Below, one piece after another: positions 1 to 11,662 of a stretch of 64,000 bases of DNA; the first letter of the stretch is position 1; every line of letters begins with the position of its first letter. A model generated the notes under the pieces. The model saw nothing but the letters and a program-made list of their open reading frames with translations, searched no databases and was not told the DNA's origin. Source of the DNA: Archilochus colubris (Eukaryota > Chordata > Aves > Apodiformes > Trochilidae); the NCBI GenBank assembly GCA_023079485.1, contig CM041084.1, positions 17,078,609 to 17,142,608 of the forward strand, given 5' to 3'. A program made the translations under genes and the position numbers.

Positions 1-3000
1 CTGACTACTGTGCTAGTTAGCTTGATGAAAGCAGCACAAGTGCTGCTTTAAAGTGACACTGCTGACTGGTTTGAAGCCTTAAAAATTGTTTGACTCAAAT
101 ACAGCATTTGTGTTTGGAGCTGTTGGATGTTAAATAAGTCTAATAACTACAGAAATGCATGTTGCAACAAATGTCTTGCAGTTTAAATCAGAATAATTTT
201 AATTCTTTGAAATTATATTCCATAAAGTTATGAAGCCCCTTCCAAAACATCACTGGGACAAAATCAAATTATTAGAGAAAGAACTCGGCCAACTTTGTAA
301 CATTATCAAAATAACGTAATTTCAGTAAATTACTTTAAGTGTTTATTTTTGCACAAACATCTCCAATTAAACATCTTTGTCTATTGCACTGTTGCCATCT
401 TCCAAAAAGATGAGCTCTAAAGTAAAAACAATACTGTACGGAAGTTCCAGCATCTTGATTAGATCTGAAAATGTTTCAGTCTTAGTGACAAAACCTTCAG
501 AGAAGGTAACCCTATCCTTCAGCTTTGAGTAAACATTATCTCAGTCCATACAGGTGGACTTCAGCTTGAACACTTCTTCCATTACTAATCTCAATAACCC
601 ATCCACCACATCCTCTGCAAAAAGAGTGTGGAATTTGGGACATACAGTACTGAAAACAGTGTCACCTAATAAAATTTAACACTTTTACATTCTTTGAACA
701 GATCCTGACATCAGAGGTAGGTGGAGAAGATAAATACTCCTGACCTTACTGCCCCTTTACTACTGACCTGCCCCCATAGCTGGTGTGCAGCCTGAGAGGT
801 GAGTGAATAGTGATAGAAGTAGGATCCCTGCAGAAAGCAGCTGCTGCAGTTAACTAGTGAGCATCTGCCCTTCTACCCTATTTTTGTCAGTTTTGGGGTT
901 AGAGTAGTTGCATGGAACATGCAAAGACATAGTTTCAGGTCCCTCTTGTCTGAACAAAGACTCAAATCCACACCCTGCAAATGACACAAAAGAGCATTAT
1001 CCACCAGATTCTATTCTGTGCATACAAAGGGAGATAAAAGGCGGGAATCAGGGAGCACTCCTCAGCCATGCAGCTGAAGCATTATCAAACAGAATTAAAG
1101 ATTTATTGTACAAAACAAAGAAATTATATATGAAGCAGGAAGAAGGCAAGTCTACTCCCCATCTAGTGAGGTCCCTGACCAGCTGGCTAAGGAACAGTGA
1201 TTTCCTCAAGCCTTTTCTTCTGTCCAATTCATCTTTGATCCTTGGCTACAGTGGTATCAAGTAAACAAGAAGAGAGGTGAGTGTTCCAGCCAACAACAGC
1301 ATTAACCTGGTGGCATGCTACTCCTCTGATCTGAGTGGTTTTGTATTCAATCAAAAAGAAGACTATTGGAACCTGGTCTCTTTCATCCTGGGTGAGAGCT
1401 TTAATTTCTGTGCCACTGCATAATGAGGATGCTTGCAGCAGCTCCTCCTCCAGCTGTGTTTTAAATTAGAAGAGACGTGATGGTTCCACAGGAAAAAGTA
1501 AAAAAGGCTTCCTGTAACAAAGGTGTGTGTATGTGTGAGCAGGCACAGCTCAGCAGTGTGTAAAGAAACCTTCCTGCCACCTTAGGTGACTTGCCAGAAG
1601 TCACACAGTGGGTCAGCAGCAGAGTGAGGAACAGAATCTAAATCTGCCTCCTAACCCACTGCCCTCTCTGCCGTATATTGTAAGTTTTCAGTGTTGAAGC
1701 AGAGCTCAGCCACCTGAGATTCCCCAGCTTTACATGAGCTTGCCTTGCAGGGTGCTGAAGCACTTCACATTTGCTCTTGGATAAGTCCCAGAAGACATAC
1801 ACACACTATTCTAGCCTGCTGGGTTTATGTCTAGGTGCCATTCTGCCACTTTGAAGGAAAGGACAAAGGAGAGAAAAAGTCAGATGAGGAAAGATTCAGT
1901 GAGACAACTTGCCCAGCCTCTGGGGAGCTTTCTCAGCGTGCATGTCTACTGTCAAATGATGAAAGAAAAAACATTTTTACCAGTCTTCTCTGGGTCCTTT
2001 GAAGAAAAGAAATAACTGCTTGTTTTAAAAGTACACATTTACTCTTGCAGTTTACATGGATGTGATTTCTATCCAGTTTCTTTTCCTTTGGTACAGCTAC
2101 TAACGTGCTTCCTACAGCTATTGGAGGGGCAAAAGCTTATTCTCAAAACATCAGCTATTTCAGCCTCTTAAGAACTCTTTCATTCTTGCAGTTAACCAGC
2201 AAAACATCTCTCTTTAACACTGTTGCTGGAATTGCTGTCCATGGAACTTGGCAGTCAAAGGAATAACATCTGCTACTGTCACCAGAATAATCTATACTTT
2301 ATCGCAGTCACCTTCTTGCACCTTCCTCTCTGCCCCAAAAGGATAAATCAAGCTAACCATCACTTGCTTAAAGATGTTCTCTCTTTTGCTACCCATCTCT
2401 AACATCTGCTTACAACTGTGTGGCTCAGAACATTTCTGAGTGTACGGCAGATAACACACTGATAGACACTAGGACAGTCTCAATGCCAGAAAATACGGAG
2501 TGACTCATCTTCATGAAAGCAAACTATGTGAGTCACAGCCATGATGAGTCAGAAGCCTGAGGAGAAGGCACCTTTATGGGAGGAAGAATGGAAATTGTCC
2601 TACTTTTCCAAATATATAACTTAGATAGGAGCTTCCCATAAGGGTGGATGGGGGATGTGTACAAGGAGCGAGGGGGAATTACATCATCAAAAGGTAAAGG
2701 GACAACGTGTGTATTAAAAGAACAAAATAAAATCACCAGTTACTTTGTGACTCACCATATTTTCATTATTAGACCTCCTATTTAATAAATTACATCCTTC
2801 TTCCCTTGTTATAGCAAACTAAATTGTGTTAAGCTTTTTGTTGAAGTGGTTGATTGCCTGACTTCATTGGCCATTGAATAATGATTTCATCAGTGACCAC
2901 AGGGAAAATAAAACTTAGAAGACCTACAGTTTATTAAAGCTGTCAGCAGGACTGAATAACCATGACACACTGAATAGCAAATCATATTGTTTCTAGATGT

Positions 3001-4462
3001 AGATGTCGTAAGGCATTTATCCATCATGCTTCACTTGATGGTAACAGAAATATCAGATTGGATCATCTGAAATTAATAGTATGAACTTAGAACTTAATTT
3101 CTAATTAAATTATCAAAATTTAAATTATAAAATTAAATAATACTACAATTTAAACTATAAATTATAACTCTGCTCATTAGAAATTATGAAAAGACCTAAA
3201 TTAGCAAGCACCCAAATGTCTGGCTGCAGGAGCCATGCCAATTTCCATCTGTGGACCACATATGATCCCAGGCTATGTGAACCACAAGCCCTTGTCTACA
3301 GAGGGTATGAGGCTTTTCTCTCAGAGTGCCACACAGACCTACAGAAGGGGAAAATTCAATGAATAGAAAAACTTGGTCACTACAGAGACAGGTAAGTTAG
3401 AAAACTCCATCTAGTTAATTGGTTTGACCCATCACAATTGAGCTGCCCTACCCACCTGGTGCACCACCAGGTGCCTCAAAATGGTGTCTCACAACCAGGA
3501 CCTCACTGCCAGGACAGACAGCTCTGTGCCAAAGCTGAGGGAACACTAAACTGCATCACACAGCTCTTCATTGCTCATTTTGTTAACCAATTAATGCACT
3601 CCACTCCTTCATGCTATTTATCTTTTTTGTCTGTCTTTTCTTCCTTCTGTATAACCTTAAACAACTCTCAAGGTAGTCTGTGATCTCATCTTCCAGGTTT
3701 TTGGTTTCTTTCCTTAAACTCTGGAAAGTTAGTATCATTCTATGTTTTTTTCACTGCTGCCAATAGGATGTGCCCTACAGTGGAGCAAACCGTCTTGAGT
3801 GCTTCCAGTGTTTGAATCAATTTATTCTTTCAATTTCAACCCTTGCTGCTAGATTTGGCTTTGGAAACCTGATTTTTCTTTCTTCAAATTGACAAGCCTA
3901 CCTATGGCTGTTCTGGCCGTATCCTTAAAGTACACTATTACATGGACTAGGCTAACCAATGGCTGTCTCTAAAATACCTTCTCCAACCTGCTTTCCATTC
4001 CCTTGAATTTCTTTTTATATTTTGATTCTTCATACTTGTCTTTGAGTTAAAAAGTAACGCAGCTGCACTTAAAAAAGACTGGAAACATGGAAATGAACTC
4101 CTGAGGTCCCTTCCAACCTGTGCTGCTCTGGAAGTCTATCAAATTGATAGTTACAGTATCTTAAACAAAGAGCAGCAGTTTGTTACCCTGTCATAACTCA
4201 GCTCTTTGTCCAAGACTGTGTCACCACTTGAAGGCACAGCTCACACATACCACACAGGCAGTCACACAAAGAGCTGCTTTAAAAGGCTCTCAGTGTTCAG
4301 ATACTTCACAAAGAGAGAAAGCACACAAGCATGCAAACCAGACAGGTCTGCAGATGTCCCTCAGAGATCCCACCTGTTGTGAATTATTTTGAATATTTTG
4401 CCTGATAGCCAGCAGGGATGGCTCGAGCCACTGCTGCTGAGGACACTGTTGACCTGGATGTT
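1..4462. other. Intron 2 sequence without a gene (left edge)
   Basis: Apart from the MIR-like remnant at 1575, this stretch holds AT-rich unique sequence. At 3105-3171 there is a very AT-rich low-complexity patch built from AATTTAAATTATAAA-like words. A short piece at about 4095-4135 resembles the CR1 3' end (TCCTGAGGTCCCTTCCAACC). Open frames here are short and match nothing I recognise. Confidence 0.6.
1575..1675 (+). mobile_element. Probable CORE-SINE/MIR remnant
   Basis: The text GGTGACTTGCCAGAAGTCAC, followed by ACAGTGGGTCAGCAGCAGAG and a tail rich in CTGCC and CCACTGCC, follows the order of the MIR core and its 3' part: the 'gacttgcccaaggtcacacagc' box, then 'gcagagccaggaa', then 'tctgcctcc'. 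MIR-like elements are old and scarce in birds, and the copy is diverged and truncated at both ends. Confidence 0.6.
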
Positions 4463-4526
4463 TATGTCCATGGCAGGGAGGTTAGAGTAGATGATCTTTA
4501 AGGTCTAAACTCTTTAATGATTCTGC
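4463..4526 (+). mobile_element. CR1 LINE, 3'-terminal fragment
   Basis: The segment follows the last part of the CR1 3' end: CCATGGCAGGGAGGTTAGAG, then TAGATGATCTTTAAGGTC, then a decayed ATGATTCT-like tail. It is in plus orientation, antisense to GPR158. Only about 60 bases are clear; CR1 sequence may begin slightly earlier. Confidence 0.65.
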
Positions 4527-7015
4527 CCCAGCTCACACTCTGGCCTTTATCATCATCAGCTGATAAAGGTGGATTTGCATTAAAGATCAGGATGTAAAAC
4601 TGATGCAGGTAATGTAGCTGCCCATAATCCCCACTTGGCATGAGTGCAGGTCTCTGACAGCAGAGTTTCAATCTACCACATGTAGGGTTGCCAGCAAACA
4701 TCTGCCAGAGCCTGGAATTCCCCTGGACTTATATTCAGACAATTGTTTGTCTTCCTATGGATGCAGGCAGAATGACACTTCCCCCCCACACACATTCTAT
4801 TACTATCTCAAAGGGGTTTTTTTTTAGATCTTGGCAACTTATCCACAGCAGCCAGCTCTTGTACACATTGTGATCTGAGGATGCCACAGATCAGTTCACC
4901 AAACACGGCAAGTGCCAGCTCTCTACAGAAGCAGGTCATGTTGAGGAGGCTTGAGCTCCCTGGTCCCTCTGCACAGTCAAAATACTTGATCCACCTCCTT
5001 TCACTCTTCCTCTCCTTAAGGCAGAAGCCACGAATCAGCAAAATTCCTGCTGGCTCACAGAAATTTTAGGACCACCCTTCTCACTGATTTTCTACTTCAG
5101 TTGTCACAGACATATTGCCCTTCAATTTCCTCTCAGTTTACCATATTTTTTGTCACCTCTTAGAAACAGACTTCAGGTCATACAATAGAGTACTTACCCT
5201 GAAGCAGCAAGGAAAAGTAGCTTGGAAGAAAAAGCATAAAACAGAGGTACAAACAAGTCAAATTAACTTGCTGATCTGTGTGTATATCTGTCATTATATG
5301 GTATTGCTACATTTTTGACATACACTAACCCAGTCACTGGTTTGGGGTCCACCTTCAGATAGAAAAGCAATCGATCAGAAATCCGAAAATGCCTCTGCCA
5401 CAATTGTGTGTTTTTATAAAAGTCCTACTTCCCTGAGGACAGGAGGGGTCAAACAGCAGGAGATAGCGGGTGTGTTGATGCAGCAGGATGCAGTGCAGAG
5501 CAGAGATACCATCTTTAAGGAGGCTGCACCAGTACACGGAGCTGCTGCAGCAGCCCAGAGTCCCGCTTTGCACCAGCACATCCACCCAGCTTTGCACATT
5601 AACTCCTCAACACCTTTCTTTTCTTTGGTCCCTGGCTCCCTGACTGTAGTGTTAAGAGTCATGATGTTTAACATGATGGGACCAGGCTGAAGGAGGTAGC
5701 ACTGGTTCTGTTCTCAGCCCTGTGGAGCAGCTGGAGAGTCTGAGCGGTGGCAGAGGCAGGGAGACACTTGCCCAGTTCTGCAGGGCAGCCTGGCAGCACA
5801 CTGAGGACTGAAGTCCAAGCAACTCCAAGAAAGCACAGCAGCTTCTCAAACCAGGCTGTTTCCTAAATCTAGCGCACTTATACTTCAGTTTCCCCAGTAC
5901 CACTGCCTGTCTTGCTGCTATTACTCCTATTCACCCATAACAATTTACATGAGAATTCAGGCAGTAGGAGGCCAGAAGTGGGAACAACGTGGTCACTGTT
6001 GCTTATTTACAATAAAACCCCATATTTACACCTTAGACAAGCACACATATATCCTTAAGGAGGACTAATAAAGGGAACCTTCAGCAGCTCCAAGAGTTAA
6101 AATCTGAGTTAAAATCAGGCTTGTCCATACTCTTGCCTCAGTCTGTGAGCACACTGACTCCCAGTGCCCAAGCAACTTTGCTCTTTCTTTAGCTCTTGTC
6201 TTTCCCTCTGGGAAAAATCACTCAGATCCTGAGTGAGGACACTTATTATCCCCCACACCACACCTCACCTTTGCAACCTGCTTCTGCAGGCAGTTGATAA
6301 GAGCCTAAATTACATCAACAACAAAAAGAGGCGTTGATGCACAGCAGTGTTAATTCCTATATTAATTCACAACCTCCATGAAACCAATGCCAAAATTCAG
6401 ACATCACTTACAGGAGACTCCAGGCACAGCCCAAATCAGACATCATTAGCAGACCTAATGTCTAATGATAAGGTATCAGAACTATTTGACATTGAAATTA
6501 CTTCAGAACTTCAAGTCACAACGGCTATATATTTTAATTATAAAGTTATTTATAGCCATGATAAGAGGATAAAACTAAGTCCCTTCTGCCTATCCCTGGC
6601 TGCTGAGCACATGGGTATTAAAGATCCCCCTCGCATTCAGAGATCACAATAACACATCTTACTTCTCCAAAGTAACGTTGCTGTCAAGACTAATTTTACA
6701 AGTGTTGACTTTGTGCTTGTCATCAGATTTGAATATAAATAAACAAATGCTACTAGGGACAACTGCCTAGACCTTAAGATACTAGAACAGTATAATGTTA
6801 AATTGGAAATAAAAGTAAATTGTTCAGTTTTCACCAGTTAAGGATAAAGCTCAGAATACAGGAGTTGGAAAACAGTTGTATACATAATATATACATAATA
6901 TTAGGCATTTGAAGAAAACAAAAAGTAATATTTTTTATAAATTGCTGCTTACTACAGGAAAAAGTAGATTATACTGTGCTTTTTCTTATGTATGCAGCCA
7001 GTTGAAACATAATAC

Positions 7016-7053
7016 AAAGTTATGTGGATAAAGGAAAGTTATGTGGATAAAGG
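7016..7053. repeat. Perfect tandem duplication of a 19-bp unit
   Basis: AAAGTTATGTGGATAAAGG occurs twice in direct succession without a mismatch. The identity of the copies suggests a recent slippage-type duplication. Confidence 0.9.
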
Positions 7054-7254
7054 AGCAAAATATTTGAATTTAGCTTTCAATATCCCAGACATATGGCTGC
7101 TTTGCAACCAGGAGGACCCACAGAAACCAGCAGAAAGTCAAATTCAGAACTTATGTCTATAAAACAAGTTTTACAGCTTACCAATTCTGACAGAGTAGTT
7201 TGATATACCGAAAATGGTGCCACCATATTGCAGGTATTTCAGGCTGGCACTACA

Positions 7255-7306
7255 GCATGATGTTTATTAACTTGTAATCAGCATGATATTTATTAATTTG
7301 TACTCA
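7255..7306. repeat. Imperfect tandem duplication of a 26-bp unit
   Basis: Two adjacent 26-base units begin GCATGAT and end TCA (7255-7280 and 7281-7306). They differ at three positions. The array lies about 200 bases from the 19-bp tandem copy. Confidence 0.85.
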
Positions 7307-10300
7307 GATTTTAATATAGATATACACATATATTAAAAATAGGGAGAAATATGTGTAACATTAGGAAAAGCAAATGCCCCAAAGTATTTTCTATTGCAAA
7401 GCACTTCAGTATACAGAAATTGTAACCACTTGTTCCAAAGGGTTACCAAACAGATAAAAACTAGAGAGAAAGGACAAAATACTGAGCACAGCCAAATAGG
7501 AAGAATCTTGCTAGACACAAAGTAAGAGATGTGCCTGTCAAAATCCAGCCTTGCTAAGCCTTCCTTATACTAAGAAAAAAGGTAAGCTACATACCTTCCT
7601 ATCACTTTTTCCCATTCAAAGTATAGGTTGGTTATGAAGTCCTAAATTCCCACTTAGTCTGCAAGACCTGTTTCCTTCCCATCCAAGAGTTTTGCAAATA
7701 GAGCTTCAAGAAATGCCCTGCACAATGAGCAGAAGTTCCAGAACATTTGGACAGGGCTGCTCAAATGAACATTAGGACATCTGTTCAAAAAAAAAAAAAC
7801 CCAATCTTTGTGGTTATATATGAGTAATATGCTAAAAATGGATCATAAGTGGCCAAATTCTGTTCTCAAACTTCAACAATTTCTACAATTCAGCACTACT
7901 ACCCTACTTATCTTAGTTGATATGCATGATTTCTGACTTGGCAAAGAAGCTGCAATAATCACTGTACTACAAGACGAGGTGCTTCCCATAGCTGAAATTC
8001 TCTTCTTTCATTGTCTCTTCACTGGTAATTTTATTTCCCACTAGTCTTCCATCTACTATAATTTAGTCATTTCATTTGGCACATTTTTCATCAAGTAGAG
8101 AATTACCGCTTTAAAAAAGTGCAGTAGGAAGGAGAAAGGCAGAAATGGAGGAAGGCTCTCATTACCATACATCACCCACTCAACTCACACCTCTGTTTAG
8201 TCCAACAGCAGAGTCTGAGCTCATCACAGCCATAGCAATACTGTGGGATTGATTACCAAAGGAACCAATAAATTTCTCAATGATCAGAGTCTTTAATTTC
8301 AGATTGTACACTTCTCTCAAAGACATGCCTGAGTTCAGTGACAATTTATCAGACTTGGCAGCTTTTACTTACATCTCAGACAGATGAATTTCCTCCGCAC
8401 CAGGAATTACCGAGTGACATTTTGCGCTTTGGATTATGCAGATGATCAGACCAGTTATTCTTACCTACTCTATGTGGTCTTGAAATCAGTGAGTCATGGC
8501 TGAGGATACAATATCTGATTTCATATGGTTTAGACTTTCCAAATGAATGTTTGACTTAAAAGACTTGTTTCTGACCAAAACCACTGTAAGGTGGCACAGT
8601 TCATCAAGTTACCAGTTCCTGGTTCTTGAACAGGGACATGTTTCTCAGCTTTGGCTTAATCCAAGCCCAAAATTAGGAAACATTTCATGTATGTACAAGT
8701 GATAGCTCTAAAGTAAAATAAGTTTTATATTATATGGGGGGAATGAAACAAAACCCACCACTATTTTCTTTTAATAACATTAATACATTAATTCTTACCA
8801 CTGCTAACTTGCAGTAATTTTGAGATACATCAATACTAAATGATTTTATAATCTTTACTGTATTTTGTTTTATGTATTCAGAGAACTCAAAGAATAAAAA
8901 TTACACTAGTGAAAGACCCAGTGAATTCAAATTCCACAGTGCCCCAAAGAAACTTGCTCTGAGAAAGTATTGCATGGGCTTCCTTCAGAAGAACATTCTA
9001 TGCACTAATGGAACACGGCAATTCTCAATTACCAAATGGCAGAAAGCATTTTATTCTATTCCTGGCAAGTGGTACAATATCAGACATTAAATTCGCATCA
9101 TTTCATTTTTATAATATTTTTCCTTTCCCTTCATTTCAATTTCAATGTGACATTAGCAACTAACAATTCAAGAGCAGCCAGAAATAGAAACCAGATCCTT
9201 GCACTATCCAAGAATAGCTTAAAAACATTTCAAAGGCTACAAAGCATTAAGCTTTTCCTTAAACTTTTTTTTTTTTTAAGTATTATATATTGGATCCTTA
9301 AGTCATGTTTGAAATGGGAGTGGGCAAGATTAGAAGCAGGTATCAGAGGGTCCTATCTCACAATTTGCAGTAAATAAATACTTTGGCAAAGACATAAATA
9401 ATACAAGGTTACATAAGAGTTTCCAAGCATTATTTGTACCCTGTAACCAGGGCAGCAGCACCATAAAGCACCCAGCAACTGACTGCAATGTACTCCTCAT
9501 CTCATTGCTTTTTACACTGCAGGAACCAGTGAAATGGAAAAAATATCATTAAGGCTAAATTTGACCAGGGGAAGTAAACAGAGACCAATCTTAGCCCTTG
9601 TGTGAGTATCACACTCCAGTGGCAGCAAAAGTATAAATGTGAGGCTCTGTTTTAAAAAATGTTAGAATCTTTTAAATTTTATACTTTTCATAGAAACAAA
9701 ACAGAAGCTTTCTAAAAGTTCTAGTGACTTTAGTAAATATAAAATTTTAAGTTTCTAATAGTTCAGTATCTACACCTAGCTTTAAAAATAAAAAAAGAAT
9801 TTTTCATTTTATCATCTTGACTTTCACAGACTCATTTTGTTCCACCAGTGGTCTAGAATGATATTCTTAATTTTGTAGTGCTACTGTCCAATCCAACCTA
9901 TCATGAGAAAACATGTTCAAGTCTCTCTTCAAACACAACACAAATCCATCACCACAGGAGAACCAAGAGCATCTCTCCATAGCAGAGAAAGGATTTGTCA
10001 CCACTTCTACAGTAATGCAAGGACTACCAAAAGTCTTACAATCTTTTGACCATTTTCATCAAAAGAAACCACTTTAAATGATTGTGGGATGTTGCCAGGT
10101 GGAAATATGGGTATCAAGCAGTAGGATTTTTGGCTGTACTATTTGACAGTTCAACAAGATCTCAGATACCTTGATATTACATGCATTAGAATATATAGTA
10201 CATCTGCCAGAAAGCAAAATCACTTTACACTGAATAGGAAATAAGTTAATTGCACAAATCTATACCTGAGAGTTAAATACTAGTAACTACTATCCAAGTA

Positions 10301-11318
10301 GTACTGACAGGGATGAGAAAGCTGATAGAACTAACAAAGCTATCAGAGATGAGGATACTTTGAATTAAATTGGCTTTGCTATATTTGTATTTTTAACTGA
10401 AGATAACTATATCCTGAATCAGGCTACAGATTATTTTATATCATAATTTGAAGAAGCAAGAGAGCTGTGTACTTTAGGTATACAAAAGCATGAAGGAGTA
10501 AAAGGAGCAAATTTTACATTTTTGGCACTGTGCATAGATATGTATGTAGTATATGAAATTCTAGATAAAAAAATTAGTAAATGCATGACTCAATACTCGA
10601 GAATGTGTATAGGGTAAAATGAGGGCTATAAATCGATCTGCTGGACAGTTAGGATGAACCTGCATGGGCTGCCTGAAAGGGCTGTGGGTGTGAGCAGAAA
10701 TTCTGCTGCCAAACCAGTTAAGGGCTTGAACTGTACCAGTGACAGTCCTGAAACTGTAGAGGCTATAATACAAAAGCAAGTGGAATGCCACATAGTGCAG
10801 AGCTGCTGCTCAGCTCCAGAAGCAGCGCATCTGCAGGTACTGAGCACTGCAGAGATGGGAAGAAGCCCCCGTGTCGCTGGGATTCAGGGGCTCTGGACAG
10901 CCGGGCTGGCTTGGCTAATTGTTACAAACCACACATTTAACAAAAATGCAAAGGGAAGCAAGAAACTGTCATCTCCTTTGTTCACCCCGCAAAACCAGGG
11001 TTGCCTGAAGAGCCTGTATCGCCTGTGGCATAGCCCCAGCCCCAGGAGCCCTATGGGCCATGCAAGCACTAGGAGCTAATCCTTGCCTGAGGGATTGCAC
11101 ACATTGTCTGCAGCTGAACTAAAGAAGCTCTCAGCCATCCACAAACAAAAGATAATCACATAGAAAGCAGAATTAGCAGAGAAAAATGTAACCACTCTCA
11201 GCAGTGGGTTAAGATTTTTTAGTCTGACTGTGTATTTTTCTGGGGTATGTAAATAGAGTATATTTCCTATTTTAACACAGATCTTTATAATATTCTTCAG
11301 CTTCTAGATCACTGTACA

Positions 11319-11455
11319 GAAACACAGAATATCTCTGGCTGGAAGAAACCTTCAAGATCACCCAGTCCAACCTTTGACCGACACTGTAAGTTCACCACTA
11401 AACCCTCAGGACTAGGTCCACACACTGTTTAAATACCTCCAGAGTAAAAACTCTG
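11319..11455 (-). mobile_element. CR1 LINE, 3'-end fragment
   Basis: On the plus strand the order is ACAGAATATCTCTGGCTGGA, then AGATCACCCAGTCCAACC, then CACCACTAAACCCTCAG and AATACCTCCAGAG. This is the reverse complement of the CR1 3' region. The element is sense to GPR158, heavily diverged and truncated to about 140 bases. Confidence 0.8.
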
Positions 11456-11645
11456 GATTTAAGAGACATTCACCTATTTTAACCAGAAAGCTCCACTTTG
11501 ATTCTGCTACGTACAATATTTCAAGTTTTAGTGTTTTTGCCATGTATCATTTGGGGTAGTAAATGTCCTTTTCTCTTAACATTTTTTTGAACAACTGTTT
11601 CTCCAAAATAAAATGCAAATCTTCATCAGCTATATTACATATACA

Positions 11646-11662
11646 TACACACACACACACAT
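11646..11662. repeat. (CA)n microsatellite
   Basis: A short run of about eight AC units, preceded by TACATATACATAC-like sequence. It is a simple repeat only. Confidence 0.85.

Larger units (their letters stand above)
4527..11318. other. Intron 2 sequence without a gene
   Basis: Unique AT-rich DNA with two local tandem duplications (7016-7053 and 7255-7306). A more GC-rich patch at 10650-11080 keeps a 141-codon frame open, but its predicted protein has no recognisable domain. A stretch near 5760-5820 vaguely recalls a MIR core but is too degraded to call. Confidence 0.55.

Noticed and set aside
5755..5820. Possible second MIR core (CACTTGCCCAGTTCTGCAGG)
   Set aside because: Only a few words agree and the order then breaks down; too weak to annotate.
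10654..11079. 141-codon plus-strand frame in a GC-richer patch
   Set aside because: No recognisable domain, no splice context, and an overlapping minus-strand frame of similar quality suggests composition only.
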